Assembly: GCA_903869725.1 (NCBI GenBank)
Contig: CAIQAD010000017.1
Span: 58,033 to 122,032, forward strand
Length of the DNA: 64,000 bases
Origin: an uncultured Alphaproteobacteria bacterium
Lineage (GTDB): Bacteria; Pseudomonadota; Alphaproteobacteria; Pelagibacterales; Pelagibacteraceae
Reading direction: 5' to 3'
Below, one piece after another: positions 21,580 to 31,400 of this stretch. The position numbers were made by a program, and so were the translations under genes. Each line of letters starts with the position of its first letter. The stretch's first letter is position 1. The notes under the pieces were generated by a model. It was not told where the DNA came from and did no database searches. It saw only the letters and a list, made by a program, of their open reading frames with translations.

Positions 21580-24489
21580 ATGAAATTAAATCAAAATACA
21601 ATTTCAAAAATAGCCAGAGAGCTTCAAACTCTCGTAAAAGGTGAAGTATTATTTGATGAATTTTCAAGAGGTAGATACAGCACTGACGCTTCCATCTACC
21701 AAATCACTCCAATTGGTGTCGTTATTCCAAAAGATAAGGACGATGTATTAAGTGTACTTGAATACTGCAAAGTAAATGACCTTCCGATTTTAGCAAGAGG
21801 TGCTGGTAGTTCACAATGCGGTCAAACTGTTGGAGAATGTATTGTTTTAGACTACTCAAAATTTCAAAATGAATTATTAGAATTAGATTTAAAAAATAAA
21901 ACTGCCTGGGTTCAGCCAGGATTAGTACTTGATCAACTAAATGCCAAACTAAAACCATACGATCTTTGCTTTCCAGTTGATGTTTCAACTAGTAGCAGAG
22001 CCACCATTGGTGGTATGACGGGCAATAATAGTTGCGGCTCAAGATCGCTTTATTATGGCAACATGGTGCACAACGTTGAAGCGGTTGAAGCTATTCTTGA
22101 TGATGGATCTATTTATACATTTGAAAATATAAACAAAGATTATTTAATCTCTAAAAATAATCAAAACAGACAATATAAAATTATCGAAGAGCTTATTAAG
22201 ATTTATCAAAATAATAAACAAGAAATTGATGAAAATTTTCCAAAAACCCAAAGACGGGTTGGTGGATATAATTTAGATCTTATCAATCCAAATGGCTTTA
22301 ACACATCAAATATTTTAGTTGGCTCTGAAGGAACGTTATCACTATTTAACAAAGTAAAATTAAAGCTCTCCCCTATTCCAAAACAAAAGATGCTAGGCCT
22401 TTGTACATTTCAAAGTTTTAGACAAGCTATGGAAATTACTAAAGAAATTGTAAAATTAAAACCAACGGCTGTTGAGCTGATGGATGATAATTTACTTAAT
22501 CTTGCAAAAGCAATTCCAATGTTTGAAGGATCAATAAAGAAATTTTTTAAAGGAAATCCGCAGGCGGTTTTAATGGTTGAGTTTATTGATGATAATATGA
22601 GTGAGGTAAAACATAAAATTAAAGATTTAGAGTCTTTAATACTCTCACAAAATAAAAATAACGTGTTTTCATTTTATGAAAATCTTAAAGATCAAAAAGA
22701 AATATTTGAAATGCGAAAAGCAGGCCTTAATATTTTAATGTCTCTTAAAGGAGATAGAAAACCTGTTGCTTTCATTGAAGATTGCGCAGTATCGCTTGAA
22801 CATCTTGCAGATTACACAACAAGATTAAATGAAGTTTTTAAAAAATATAATACAAGCGGCATGTTTTATGCCCATGCATCCGTTGGCACACTTCATGTAA
22901 GACCCATCATCAATATGAAATCAGAGGAGGATATTAAAAATATGAGAAGCATTACAGAAGAGGCGTTTCAAATGGTTAAAGATTATAAAGGCTCACATTC
23001 TGGAGAACATGGTGATGGCATATTGCGCTCAGAGTTTCATCAAATGATGTTTGGAAAAAAATTAGTTAATGCCTTTGAAAACGTTAAGCATTTATTTGAT
23101 CAAAAAACTCTCTTTAATCCTCATAAAATTACCAATGCTTACAAGCAAAATGACAGATCATTAATGCGTTATAAGGCAACTTATAAACCTGAAACAATTA
23201 CCACACACTATGATTGGTCTAATTGGGGACAATTTTCTGATGCAGTTGAGATGTGTAATAATAATGGCGCCTGCAGAAAATTAGACTCAGGTGTGATGTG
23301 CCCTTCTTACAGGGTTACAATGGATGAAAAAGATTTAGTCAGAGGTAGAGCTAACACTTTAAGACTTGCCCTTTCAAATCAACTTCCCAAAAATTCATTT
23401 GCTTCAAAAGAGATGTTTAAAACCATGGAACTTTGCGTCAGTTGCAAAGCCTGTCAAAGAGAATGTCCTATGAGTGTGGATATGGCAAAAATGAAAAGTG
23501 AATTTTTATCGCACTATTACAAAAAGTTTTCTATGAAGTTTAAAGATAAAATTATCTCTAACATGCCAAGAAATATTAAATTTCTTAAATTTATCGCACC
23601 TATCTTTAATAAAATTAAAAATATTCCAGTTGTTAACAATTTAATTGAATACTTCTTTAATTTTTCAACTAAAAGAACAATGCCAGAAGTACAAGATATT
23701 AAACCACTTCAAGATATTTATAATTTTCAAACAAAAACAAATAACAAAGTAATTTTACTAGCAGATACTTTTAATATTAATTTTGAAATTCAAAATTTAA
23801 TTTATGCAATCAAAGTATTAAATAAATTTGATTATCAGGTTATTATTCCACACTTTGAAGATCAAAACTTAGATAGACCCCTTTGTTGTGGTAGAACTTA
23901 TATTTCTTATGGTCAAATGGACAAAGCTAGAGAAGAGCTTAGTCGATTTACTAACTTTATTATAAAAAATAACTACAATACAATGCCTGTTATTGGCATT
24001 GAACCATCGTGTTTACTTACTTTTAGTGATGAATTTAAATCGTTAAAAGGAATTAACGATAAAGATAAAATTAATAATGAATTTTATCTACTTGAAGAAT
24101 TTATTTTGGAAAAAATAAAGAAAGGCAAAAACTTGAAAACTAATAAATTTACTAAAAACGTACTCGTGCATGGACATTGCCACCAAAAATCACAAGATCG
24201 ATTTAAAAACTTAACAGAGCTTTTAACGACACTTAATATTAACCATAAAACAATTGAAACTAGTTGCTGTGGAATGGCAGGTTCATTTGGTTACGATAGT
24301 AAATACTACGAAATATCTAAGAAAATGGCTAATTTAAGCTTAATTCCAACCATCAAACGTGAGCTAAAAAATGACGATATCGTGATTGCAAACGGAACAA
24401 GTTGTAGACATCAAATAGCAGATTTTGGAAATACTAAACCTCAACACGTGTCTGAAGTATTATTTAAAATATTTGAAACGATAAATTAA
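21580..24489 (+). CDS. FAD-linked oxidase / 4Fe-4S / CCG-domain dehydrogenase (D-lactate / 2-hydroxyglutarate / glycolate type)
   Basis: True start likely the internal Met at 21580 (track start 21445 overlaps the divergent gene). RGAGSSQCGQTVGE FAD domain, CVSCKACQRECPMSVDMAKMK ferredoxin, CCGMAGSFGY. Confidence 0.9.
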   Translation: MKLNQNTISKIARELQTLVKGEVLFDEFSRGRYSTDASIYQITPIGVVIPKDKDDVLSVLEYCKVNDLPILARGAGSSQCGQTVGECIVLDYSKFQNELLELDLKNKTAWVQPGLVLDQLNAKLKPYDLCFPVDVSTSSRATIGGMTGNNSCGSRSLYYGNMVHNVEAVEAILDDGSIYTFENINKDYLISKNNQNRQYKIIEELIKIYQNNKQEIDENFPKTQRRVGGYNLDLINPNGFNTSNILVGSEGTLSLFNKVKLKLSPIPKQKMLGLCTFQSFRQAMEITKEIVKLKPTAVELMDDNLLNLAKAIPMFEGSIKKFFKGNPQAVLMVEFIDDNMSEVKHKIKDLESLILSQNKNNVFSFYENLKDQKEIFEMRKAGLNILMSLKGDRKPVAFIEDCAVSLEHLADYTTRLNEVFKKYNTSGMFYAHASVGTLHVRPIINMKSEEDIKNMRSITEEAFQMVKDYKGSHSGEHGDGILRSEFHQMMFGKKLVNAFENVKHLFDQKTLFNPHKITNAYKQNDRSLMRYKATYKPETITTHYDWSNWGQFSDAVEMCNNNGACRKLDSGVMCPSYRVTMDEKDLVRGRANTLRLALSNQLPKNSFASKEMFKTMELCVSCKACQRECPMSVDMAKMKSEFLSHYYKKFSMKFKDKIISNMPRNIKFLKFIAPIFNKIKNIPVVNNLIEYFFNFSTKRTMPEVQDIKPLQDIYNFQTKTNNKVILLADTFNINFEIQNLIYAIKVLNKFDYQVIIPHFEDQNLDRPLCCGRTYISYGQMDKAREELSRFTNFIIKNNYNTMPVIGIEPSCLLTFSDEFKSLKGINDKDKINNEFYLLEEFILEKIKKGKNLKTNKFTKNVLVHGHCHQKSQDRFKNLTELLTTLNINHKTIETSCCGMAGSFGYDSKYYEISKKMANLSLIPTIKRELKNDDIVIANGTSCRHQIADFGNTKPQHVSEVLFKIFETIN

Positions 24490-24492
24490 AAA

Positions 24493-24651
24493 TTATTTAG
24501 TTATTGTATCTTTAAATTCTTTAGTTTTATCAATTACAGTATTTGTTGTTTCTTTAACTGTTTTAGCGCTAGAGTCTAAGGCTTTCCCAATATTTTCTTT
24601 TTCAATACTTCCAACTACAATGCCAGTAATTAGCGCTATTATAACCCACAT
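24493..24651 (-). CDS. Small single-TM protein, 52 aa (not in ORF track)
   Basis: MWVIIALITGIVVGSIEKENIGKALDSSAKTVKETTNTVIDKTKEFKDTITK*: hydrophobic N-terminus, amphipathic tail. Confidence 0.6.
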   Translation of the reverse strand: MWVIIALITGIVVGSIEKENIGKALDSSAKTVKETTNTVIDKTKEFKDTITK

Positions 24652-24727
24652 GATATTATAGTAATGATATTATTAAATCTGTCAAATATGCTAATTAAAG
24701 TTAGTCTAAATAGATTCTAGTATACAA

Positions 24728-25852
24728 TTATTTTTTTTTATATTTAGATTGAATAAAAAAAATAAAAGGCAATGTATAAAATATTGCAAGTGTTCCATTA
24801 AAAAAATTTCCATTTGGAGAAAAAGGCCATACGCTAATTAATATTCCAGCAAGTAAACACACTTGATAATCGGTCAAGTAACGTTGTTGCTTTAAAATAA
24901 TCGATTTGAGCTGCCTAAAAGCAGAATACAAAACATAACCAAAAGCACTGAATAAAAATAAAAATCCTAAAATACCAGTCTCAGCTAGTAATTGGACATA
25001 AAAGTTGTGAGGATGAGTACTGCAAGGACTAATACCAACGGCATATTGGGGATCTGAACATTTCACTCTAAACATCATGGGACCATGTCCTAAGATTGGT
25101 TTATCAAGAAACATGTTAAAAGCTGTTTTAATATGGCTATCATGCTGAGGTGAAAAAAAGATCAACTGATTACTTCCAATCCCAACTTGTTCAAGAGTAG
25201 TATCGACCATCCTTTTTTTAACGGCAGGTGAAACAAAAGTAATTCCAACAATTATCAATAAACTTACACATAAAGTGACTAATCGTACATATTGAAAACG
25301 ATTAATAAGTAGAATGATAAATAAAGAACTGATCAACATATACATAAAGCTGGTTCGCTCGCCTGTTACATAAACTAAAACATCAATTAAGATAAATAAG
25401 ATGCCGCCAAACACCACTACATATTTATAATTTATTCGCACAGCAATCATTAAAGCTAGCAGTAAAGAAAATAATCTTGCTAAAAAGCTTCCAAGCTTTG
25501 GCCGGTCAAAAATAGAAGTGACATGAACACCTCCTAATAATTCTTGTCCAAAAACATTAAACCCTAACAAAAACTGAAAATAACCATCAAAGATTAAAAA
25601 ACAAAAAACAGCAAGTAAACAATAAAAAAAATACTTTAGAAAATGAATATCCTTATTAATTAAATAGCAAACTAAACATACAAAAATCCCAAACCTAAAA
25701 TAAAACAAACTACTCTCAAAGCTTAAAAGAATATCACCGGAAAATAAGGAGCTTACAATACAAACAACACAAAAAGCTAAAAAGATATAAAAAGCTCTAA
25801 ACTTAAAATAATCAAACCTCTTATCTCTAAAGCAAATATATAAAAACCCCAA
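24728..25852 (-). CDS. O-antigen ligase/polymerase-like (Wzy/WaaL) membrane protein; start uncertain
   Basis: Multiple TM segments and C-terminal 'ILGHGPMMFR...STHPHNFYVQLLAETGILGFLFL' typical of the Wzy_C/WaaL family. Track start is TTG; hydrophobic coding continues upstream in frame with no ATG. Confidence 0.85.
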   Translation of the reverse strand: MGFLYICFRDKRFDYFKFRAFYIFLAFCVVCIVSSLFSGDILLSFESSLFYFRFGIFVCLVCYLINKDIHFLKYFFYCLLAVFCFLIFDGYFQFLLGFNVFGQELLGGVHVTSIFDRPKLGSFLARLFSLLLALMIAVRINYKYVVVFGGILFILIDVLVYVTGERTSFMYMLISSLFIILLINRFQYVRLVTLCVSLLIIVGITFVSPAVKKRMVDTTLEQVGIGSNQLIFFSPQHDSHIKTAFNMFLDKPILGHGPMMFRVKCSDPQYAVGISPCSTHPHNFYVQLLAETGILGFLFLFSAFGYVLYSAFRQLKSIILKQQRYLTDYQVCLLAGILISVWPFSPNGNFFNGTLAIFYTLPFIFFIQSKYKKK

Positions 25853-25935
25853 AGCCCCGAGGCTTAATATTAAATCTGGAAGAAAGGGTCCTGTTAATAG
25901 CCAAACAGGAAAGGATGAAAAAATTAACAGATTAA

Positions 25936-26577
25936 CTATTTATTTAATTGCTCATCTTTAATAATCTTTCCCTTATCAAGATGAATAATTCTATTACAAA
26001 ATTTATTTATGAGTTGCTGGTTATGACTTGCAATAACTAAGCTGTTGGCTTGGATCAATTTGGTGTTTAAAATTTCTTCAAACTTTTCCATCACAAACCT
26101 ATCACCAAAGCCAAAAAACTCATCAATCAATGCATGATCAAATTGCATCATTAAATATGCAACAATCTGCACCCGAAGCTGAAAGCCTTGGGATAATTCT
26201 GATAAATCATAAGTTAAATACTGCGTTAGTTGAAATTCTTCTAAATAGTGAAATAGCTGCTTTTCATCAAAGGAAGAGATATTATAAAAATAAAAGATAC
26301 GTTTAATATTATCTATTATCTTTAAATGTGGACTAGTAACGGAGCCGGGTGATGATAAAAAAAAATAGTTTATTTTAACATCTAATAATCCTGAAAAATC
26401 TTTATAAATTCCAGCTAAAACTCTGAGTAAAGTAGTTTTGCCGCTGCCATTGGGCCCAACTAAACCAATCTTATCTCCCTCATAAATATCAAGAGTTATA
26501 TCCTGAAGCACTGGATGATTTTTTAATGAAAGAGAAAGCTGAAGTAAGCTTGCAACTTTATTAGATTTTGGTTGCAC
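25936..26577 (-). CDS. ABC transporter ATP-binding protein, polysaccharide/O-antigen export (Wzt-like, lacking a C-terminal carbohydrate-binding domain)
   Basis: GLVGPNGSGKTTLLRVLAG Walker A, ELSQGFQLRVQIVAYLMM signature, ALIDEFFGFGD Walker B; 213 aa only. Confidence 0.92.
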   Translation of the reverse strand: MQPKSNKVASLLQLSLSLKNHPVLQDITLDIYEGDKIGLVGPNGSGKTTLLRVLAGIYKDFSGLLDVKINYFFLSSPGSVTSPHLKIIDNIKRIFYFYNISSFDEKQLFHYLEEFQLTQYLTYDLSELSQGFQLRVQIVAYLMMQFDHALIDEFFGFGDRFVMEKFEEILNTKLIQANSLVIASHNQQLINKFCNRIIHLDKGKIIKDEQLNK

Positions 26578-27295
26578 AGTTGCTGATTTGTTTATTGGTA
26601 AATAAATTATTAATGATGAGTACTAGGACAATTAAACTAGTCATGATTATGAAGCCTTCTTTGTTAAAAGACCCTTTCATAATAGCATCACGAAATACAT
26701 TTAAGATATGATAAACAGGATTAAATTGAAGTAGATATAATTTATTAGCTGATAATTGTTGTGGATACCAAATTATAGGAGAGAGAAAAAACAAAACAAT
26801 CATCATGGAATTAATAAGTTGAGTAATATCTCTGTAATACAATGATATGATGGATAATAATTTTCCAACTTGATGCACTAGAATAATAAGGGTTAAACTG
26901 CCAAGTAAAAAAGCTAGAATATTAAATTGAATGGTAAAAAATAAAATAAACACACCTAAAATAACTAAATTTAAAAAAAATGTAATGAGTAATCTAAAAT
27001 GTAAAATATGGAGTATTCTATGAGGGTTAATTTTCATATTTAAAATTACATGGTTATTAAATAAGCTATCGCCATAGGAAGTTACCGCTAAGGAAATATA
27101 ATTCCATATCCACACCCCAATAGATAAATAAATAATAAAAGTGCTATCTATTGCCAAGATATCTTTTAAAAAAAAACTTTGAGCAAAAACCAAAATCATA
27201 AAGGATAATGGAATCCACAGATAAGAAATCATGGAATGATGGTAATCAACAATAAGATTTTGTAATGAGATTTTGAATAATAATAATAATTTCAT
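26561..27295 (-). CDS. ABC-2 type permease (Wzm-like)
   Basis: 244 aa, six predicted hydrophobic segments, 'SPIIWYPQQLS...LLQFNPVYHILNVFRDAIMKG' typical of polysaccharide exporters. Confidence 0.9.
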   Translation of the reverse strand: MKLLLLFKISLQNLIVDYHHSMISYLWIPLSFMILVFAQSFFLKDILAIDSTFIIYLSIGVWIWNYISLAVTSYGDSLFNNHVILNMKINPHRILHILHFRLLITFFLNLVILGVFILFFTIQFNILAFLLGSLTLIILVHQVGKLLSIISLYYRDITQLINSMMIVLFFLSPIIWYPQQLSANKLYLLQFNPVYHILNVFRDAIMKGSFNKEGFIIMTSLIVLVLIINNLFTNKQISNCATKI

Positions 27296-27646
27296 TTTAT
27301 TTATAATTTTTATATTTTATAGTAAAAAAAAATTTGAAAATAATTTTTAAAGAATATTGTAAAAAATTTACAGAAACCTGATTTCAATAAGGTAATGATA
27401 AATGTTATTTTATAGTCCAATTTTTTAATCATTTTATGATAATTAATATTAAATAGATTGCTTTATAATTGATCAAAAGATTTAACAGTTTTGTATTATT
27501 AATAGATTTTAAATTTGACTTTAATTAAATTTAACTATTTAACATATCTATTAGTTTTTTTTTATTCCCCTCCAGATATAACAAGCTCTAATTAAGCTTC
27601 GGATGGTTTTCCGCTAAATAAACTAATATTTAAAGCTGTAATAAAT

Positions 27647-28390
27647 CTAAACATCTTTTTTAAACAAGAATCTTAAACCCAAATTTCCACTGTGATTTTC
27701 AAAAAAAGTAATAACTTCAGATTTGCAATATTTATTAATTATTTGAAAAATATAATTTAAATCATAAGTATACATTGACATTTTTTGATGTTGTTCAAAA
27801 TTAGATTCTAAATTATAAAAATTAATGCTATTACCAGTAGTACTAAAGTACTCCCCCTCCCCCTGATTAACGTCATGTAACCAATTCTTACTTCTCAAAA
27901 AAACTATATGAAAATGAGCAATTCCATTCAAATTCATTATATTGAGCAAATCCTTTAAGATTTGATAACCTTCTTCCTCAGGTATGTGCTGAAAAACTAT
28001 GTATGAATTAATAAAATCATATTTCTGCTCATGTAATTTTTTATAATCACAAAAAAAACTAAGATTACTAAAAAACTTATTTTTTTTATTACATAAATTT
28101 ATGTAATGACTAGAAATATCATAGCCATATATATTTTTAAAATATTATGCTAATGGAAAAGTAAGTCTGCCAGCACCACAACCAAAATCTAAAGCATTAT
28201 TATTTTTAACTTTATCTTTAATTTGATTGAACAGGTCATCTATAAATATTTCACCACTTTTATAAAATTTATCGATTTTATCTTTATTTATATTTTTATT
28301 TTTAAAACTTTCGTCCGTCAAAACACCGAAATAGGGGTCTTCTTTTGAAATTTGTTGCCAGAATTTATGTGAATAAAATGATTTTTTCAT
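27647..28390 (-). pseudogene. Class I SAM-dependent methyltransferase interrupted by one in-frame TAA (28145-28147)
   Basis: 28145-28390 ends ...ALDFGCGAGRLTFPLA*; same-frame translation continues YFKNIYGYDISSHYINLCNKKNKFFSNLSFFCDYKKLHEQKYDFINSYIVFQHIPEEEGYQILKDLLNIMNLNG into 27647-27949. Both halves share a reading frame. Confidence 0.88.
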
Positions 28391-28441
28391 AGGTAGCTTG
28401 TTTGAAAGAATAAATATATTTTTATTTTTTGAAATTTAAGT

Positions 28442-31400
28442 TTAAATTGACAAAAAATTTTTTTTAAAGTTTTTATTTATTTTAATTTTTTTATTTGACA
28501 CGTATAGCATTTTTTTTTCTAATTCATTAAAACTATTAAAATAATTATCTAATTTTAAAATATCTAAAATTTCAACTTGCCCACCAGCCTTGTAAACATA
28601 AGGCACACAACCATGCATAATAGCTTCAACAATTGTCATTCCAAAATGCTCTGTTAATTCAGGTTTATTTTTTAAATCCTCATTAAAACCTGTAAAATGC
28701 CAATAGATAGAGGCTTCAGAATAAAGTTGTAACAATTTATCTCTCTCTAAATTATAATATAATTCAAAATTTAATTTATTTGATTCTAAATAACTTTTCA
28801 CTTTATTATAATGCTCAACCTCAATAGATCTTTCTTCATTTAAACTGCCAACTAACACAAGAGACCAATCTTGAAATTTTTTGTTTTTAGTTAACTTATG
28901 GAACATTTGAGCCATCTCAAATTGTTTTTTGGAGTGTCCCAAGGGCACCCAGCGGCCAACACTCAAAATAATTTTTTTTTTATTGCAAATCTTTGCCAAA
29001 TTTTTTTTGTCAAAATCTAATTTGGGATATATTAGTTTACTATCAAAATTTTTTCCCCAGTATTTTGTGGCCCAACTTAATGTATACTTTGAGTTAGGAA
29101 CAAATGTGTATGAGTTTAAAAATTCTTGTGTTGCTTTTTTTTGAGGAAAACTAATAAGAAAGAAAGATTTTTTGGCAAAGCTTATCAGATTAGATAAATA
29201 TGTTGAGTTGATAAAGATATCATACTCGCTACTAATATTTTGTAATGTAATATTAACAATTCTCTTTCTTAATCTTAAATTATTGTGATTAAAATATTTT
29301 TTTAAATTGTTAATGTCAAAATCACTACTTGAGATTAAATCTATACAATAATCCGAAAGTTTGAGCTCATATATAAAATCTAGCGCCCTTTTTTCTCCAC
29401 CACCATATGATTTCCAAAATTCATTGTAAATAGCTACTCTTTTAACATTAGGTTTTAAATATGATTTTTTTTCTTTTTTAATTAAATTATTAATATCTAG
29501 TAAAAAATTTTTTTTTTTTTTTGTTACATCTTTAAATATTTTCTTTGATAAGAAATTATTTAGTTTATTTTCTACGTCAGTTTCATTAAATAATAGATGA
29601 TCATAAAAAATTTTATTTCTTGCTACATAATACTGCCAGTGAGTCGAATGCTCAATACTAGTCGCTGAATGCTTGTGGTAAACAACTGCGTTATTTTCAA
29701 ATGCAATCTTTCCTTTTTTAGTTAGTCTATTAGATAACTCAGCGTCTTCATAATAATTTTTAAATTCAGAAATAAATAGTTTATTGTAACCTATGGCATA
29801 ACGATCAATTAATACTGCACAACCACAAATTAATTCAGAAAATATTTTATCTTTATACTGATTATGATCTATATCGCCAAATCCAACATCATATGGATTT
29901 TTATAATTCGCTGATCCTGCATTATTTATAATATATTTATTATCTTTATTAATTGTAAAAGACTTTGTAATAAAAATCTCAAAATTATTTCTATTTTCAA
30001 ATTTATCAAATAGTTCGTCGTTAATTTTAATATTTTTAATTAAATTTTTATTAAAAACCGCTTCTGGTTTAAATTTTAATATAATATTTTCATTTTCAGG
30101 AAGATAAAATATTAATTCATGATCATTAGTCTTAATAATATTTTCAGTTACATCGTGACTAGATTTGATAAAACTTTTTTTATATTCAAGATTATCAATT
30201 AAGCAACCGTAATCTAGATAAACATTTTCATTAAAATTTAATGATAATTTAAAAAATTTTTTAAATAATAATATCTTAGGCGTAACAGCAACAATCTCTT
30301 CATTTTGATTATATTTATTTACTAATCTTTCTAAAAAATCATGCTCTATTACTGTATCATTGTTCAAGAGTAAAATTAAGTTTCCTATAGATTTTTCAAA
30401 ACCTACATTATTAGCTTCTGCAAAATATAAATTTTTATTATTAACAACAATTTTAACTTTTGGATAATTTTTGTTTATAAAATTTACTGACTCATCTATT
30501 GAATTATTATCAACAAATACAATTTCAAATTTTTTATATGTTTGATTATAGATAGAATTTAAAAGACTCTCTAAATGATTTAATCCATTATAATTAACTA
30601 TTATAATTGAAACAAAATGATCATTAATTTTTTTTTTTGGTAATATATTTTTTGCATTTTTGATAAAAGGATCTAAAACTAGCTTGAATTCTCCTCTTAT
30701 CAACCTTCCAAACCATCTGAGTGGTTTTGTAATTTTAAATGAATTACTTTTTAATAAATTTTGATATTTATTGAAATTTTCATAATTTAAACGAGAAATT
30801 CGATCTATCTCTTGATCTTTATTAGTTAAGCTTTGATTAAGAGTATCAATGGCTTTAATTTGTTGTTCGGTTTCTTCCGTTCTCTGGGTTAAAGAGCTGG
30901 ATAGATGATGAATTTCGTTATCTTTTGTAGTTAAGGTATTTTCTAAAGTAAGATTTTTTATTTGATTTTGTTTAAGTTCTTGCTGCTTTTGGTCTAATGA
31001 CTGATTAAGGGTTTCAATAGTTTTTTGTTGTTGTTTTACATTTTTATATAATCCCTTTTTTTTTACTAACTCTCTATGTTGATCTAGTAATAAAGCTGAA
31101 AAATTAGTTTGAATATCAAAAGTATTTAAAAAATGAATAATACTATTTTTATTGTTTGATAAAGTAATAACTCCCAATCCATGCGCATGCGGAGATGTAA
31201 AGTGAGAATAAGATTGTTTTAATTCATTGAAAAATTTGTAAACACCAAAATCATCTTTGAATTCATTAACATCATGAAATAAAATAAGTGCATCTTTTTT
31301 ACACTTGGGTAACCAATTAATAAAATCACTCTTTACTGCGTCATAAGTATGATAGCCATCAATATGTAAAAAATCGATTGAATGATTTTTAAAATCAGCA

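Noticed and set aside
27541-27646. Riboswitch (glycine or SAM type) in the gap upstream of the Wzm-like gene
   Set aside because: No recognisable riboswitch core; only short 4-5 bp stems, and the downstream genes do not match known regulons.
28145-28390. Selenocysteine or programmed stop readthrough in the methyltransferase
   Set aside because: The stop is TAA, not UGA, and there is no adjacent recoding structure visible; pseudogene or sequence error is more parsimonious.
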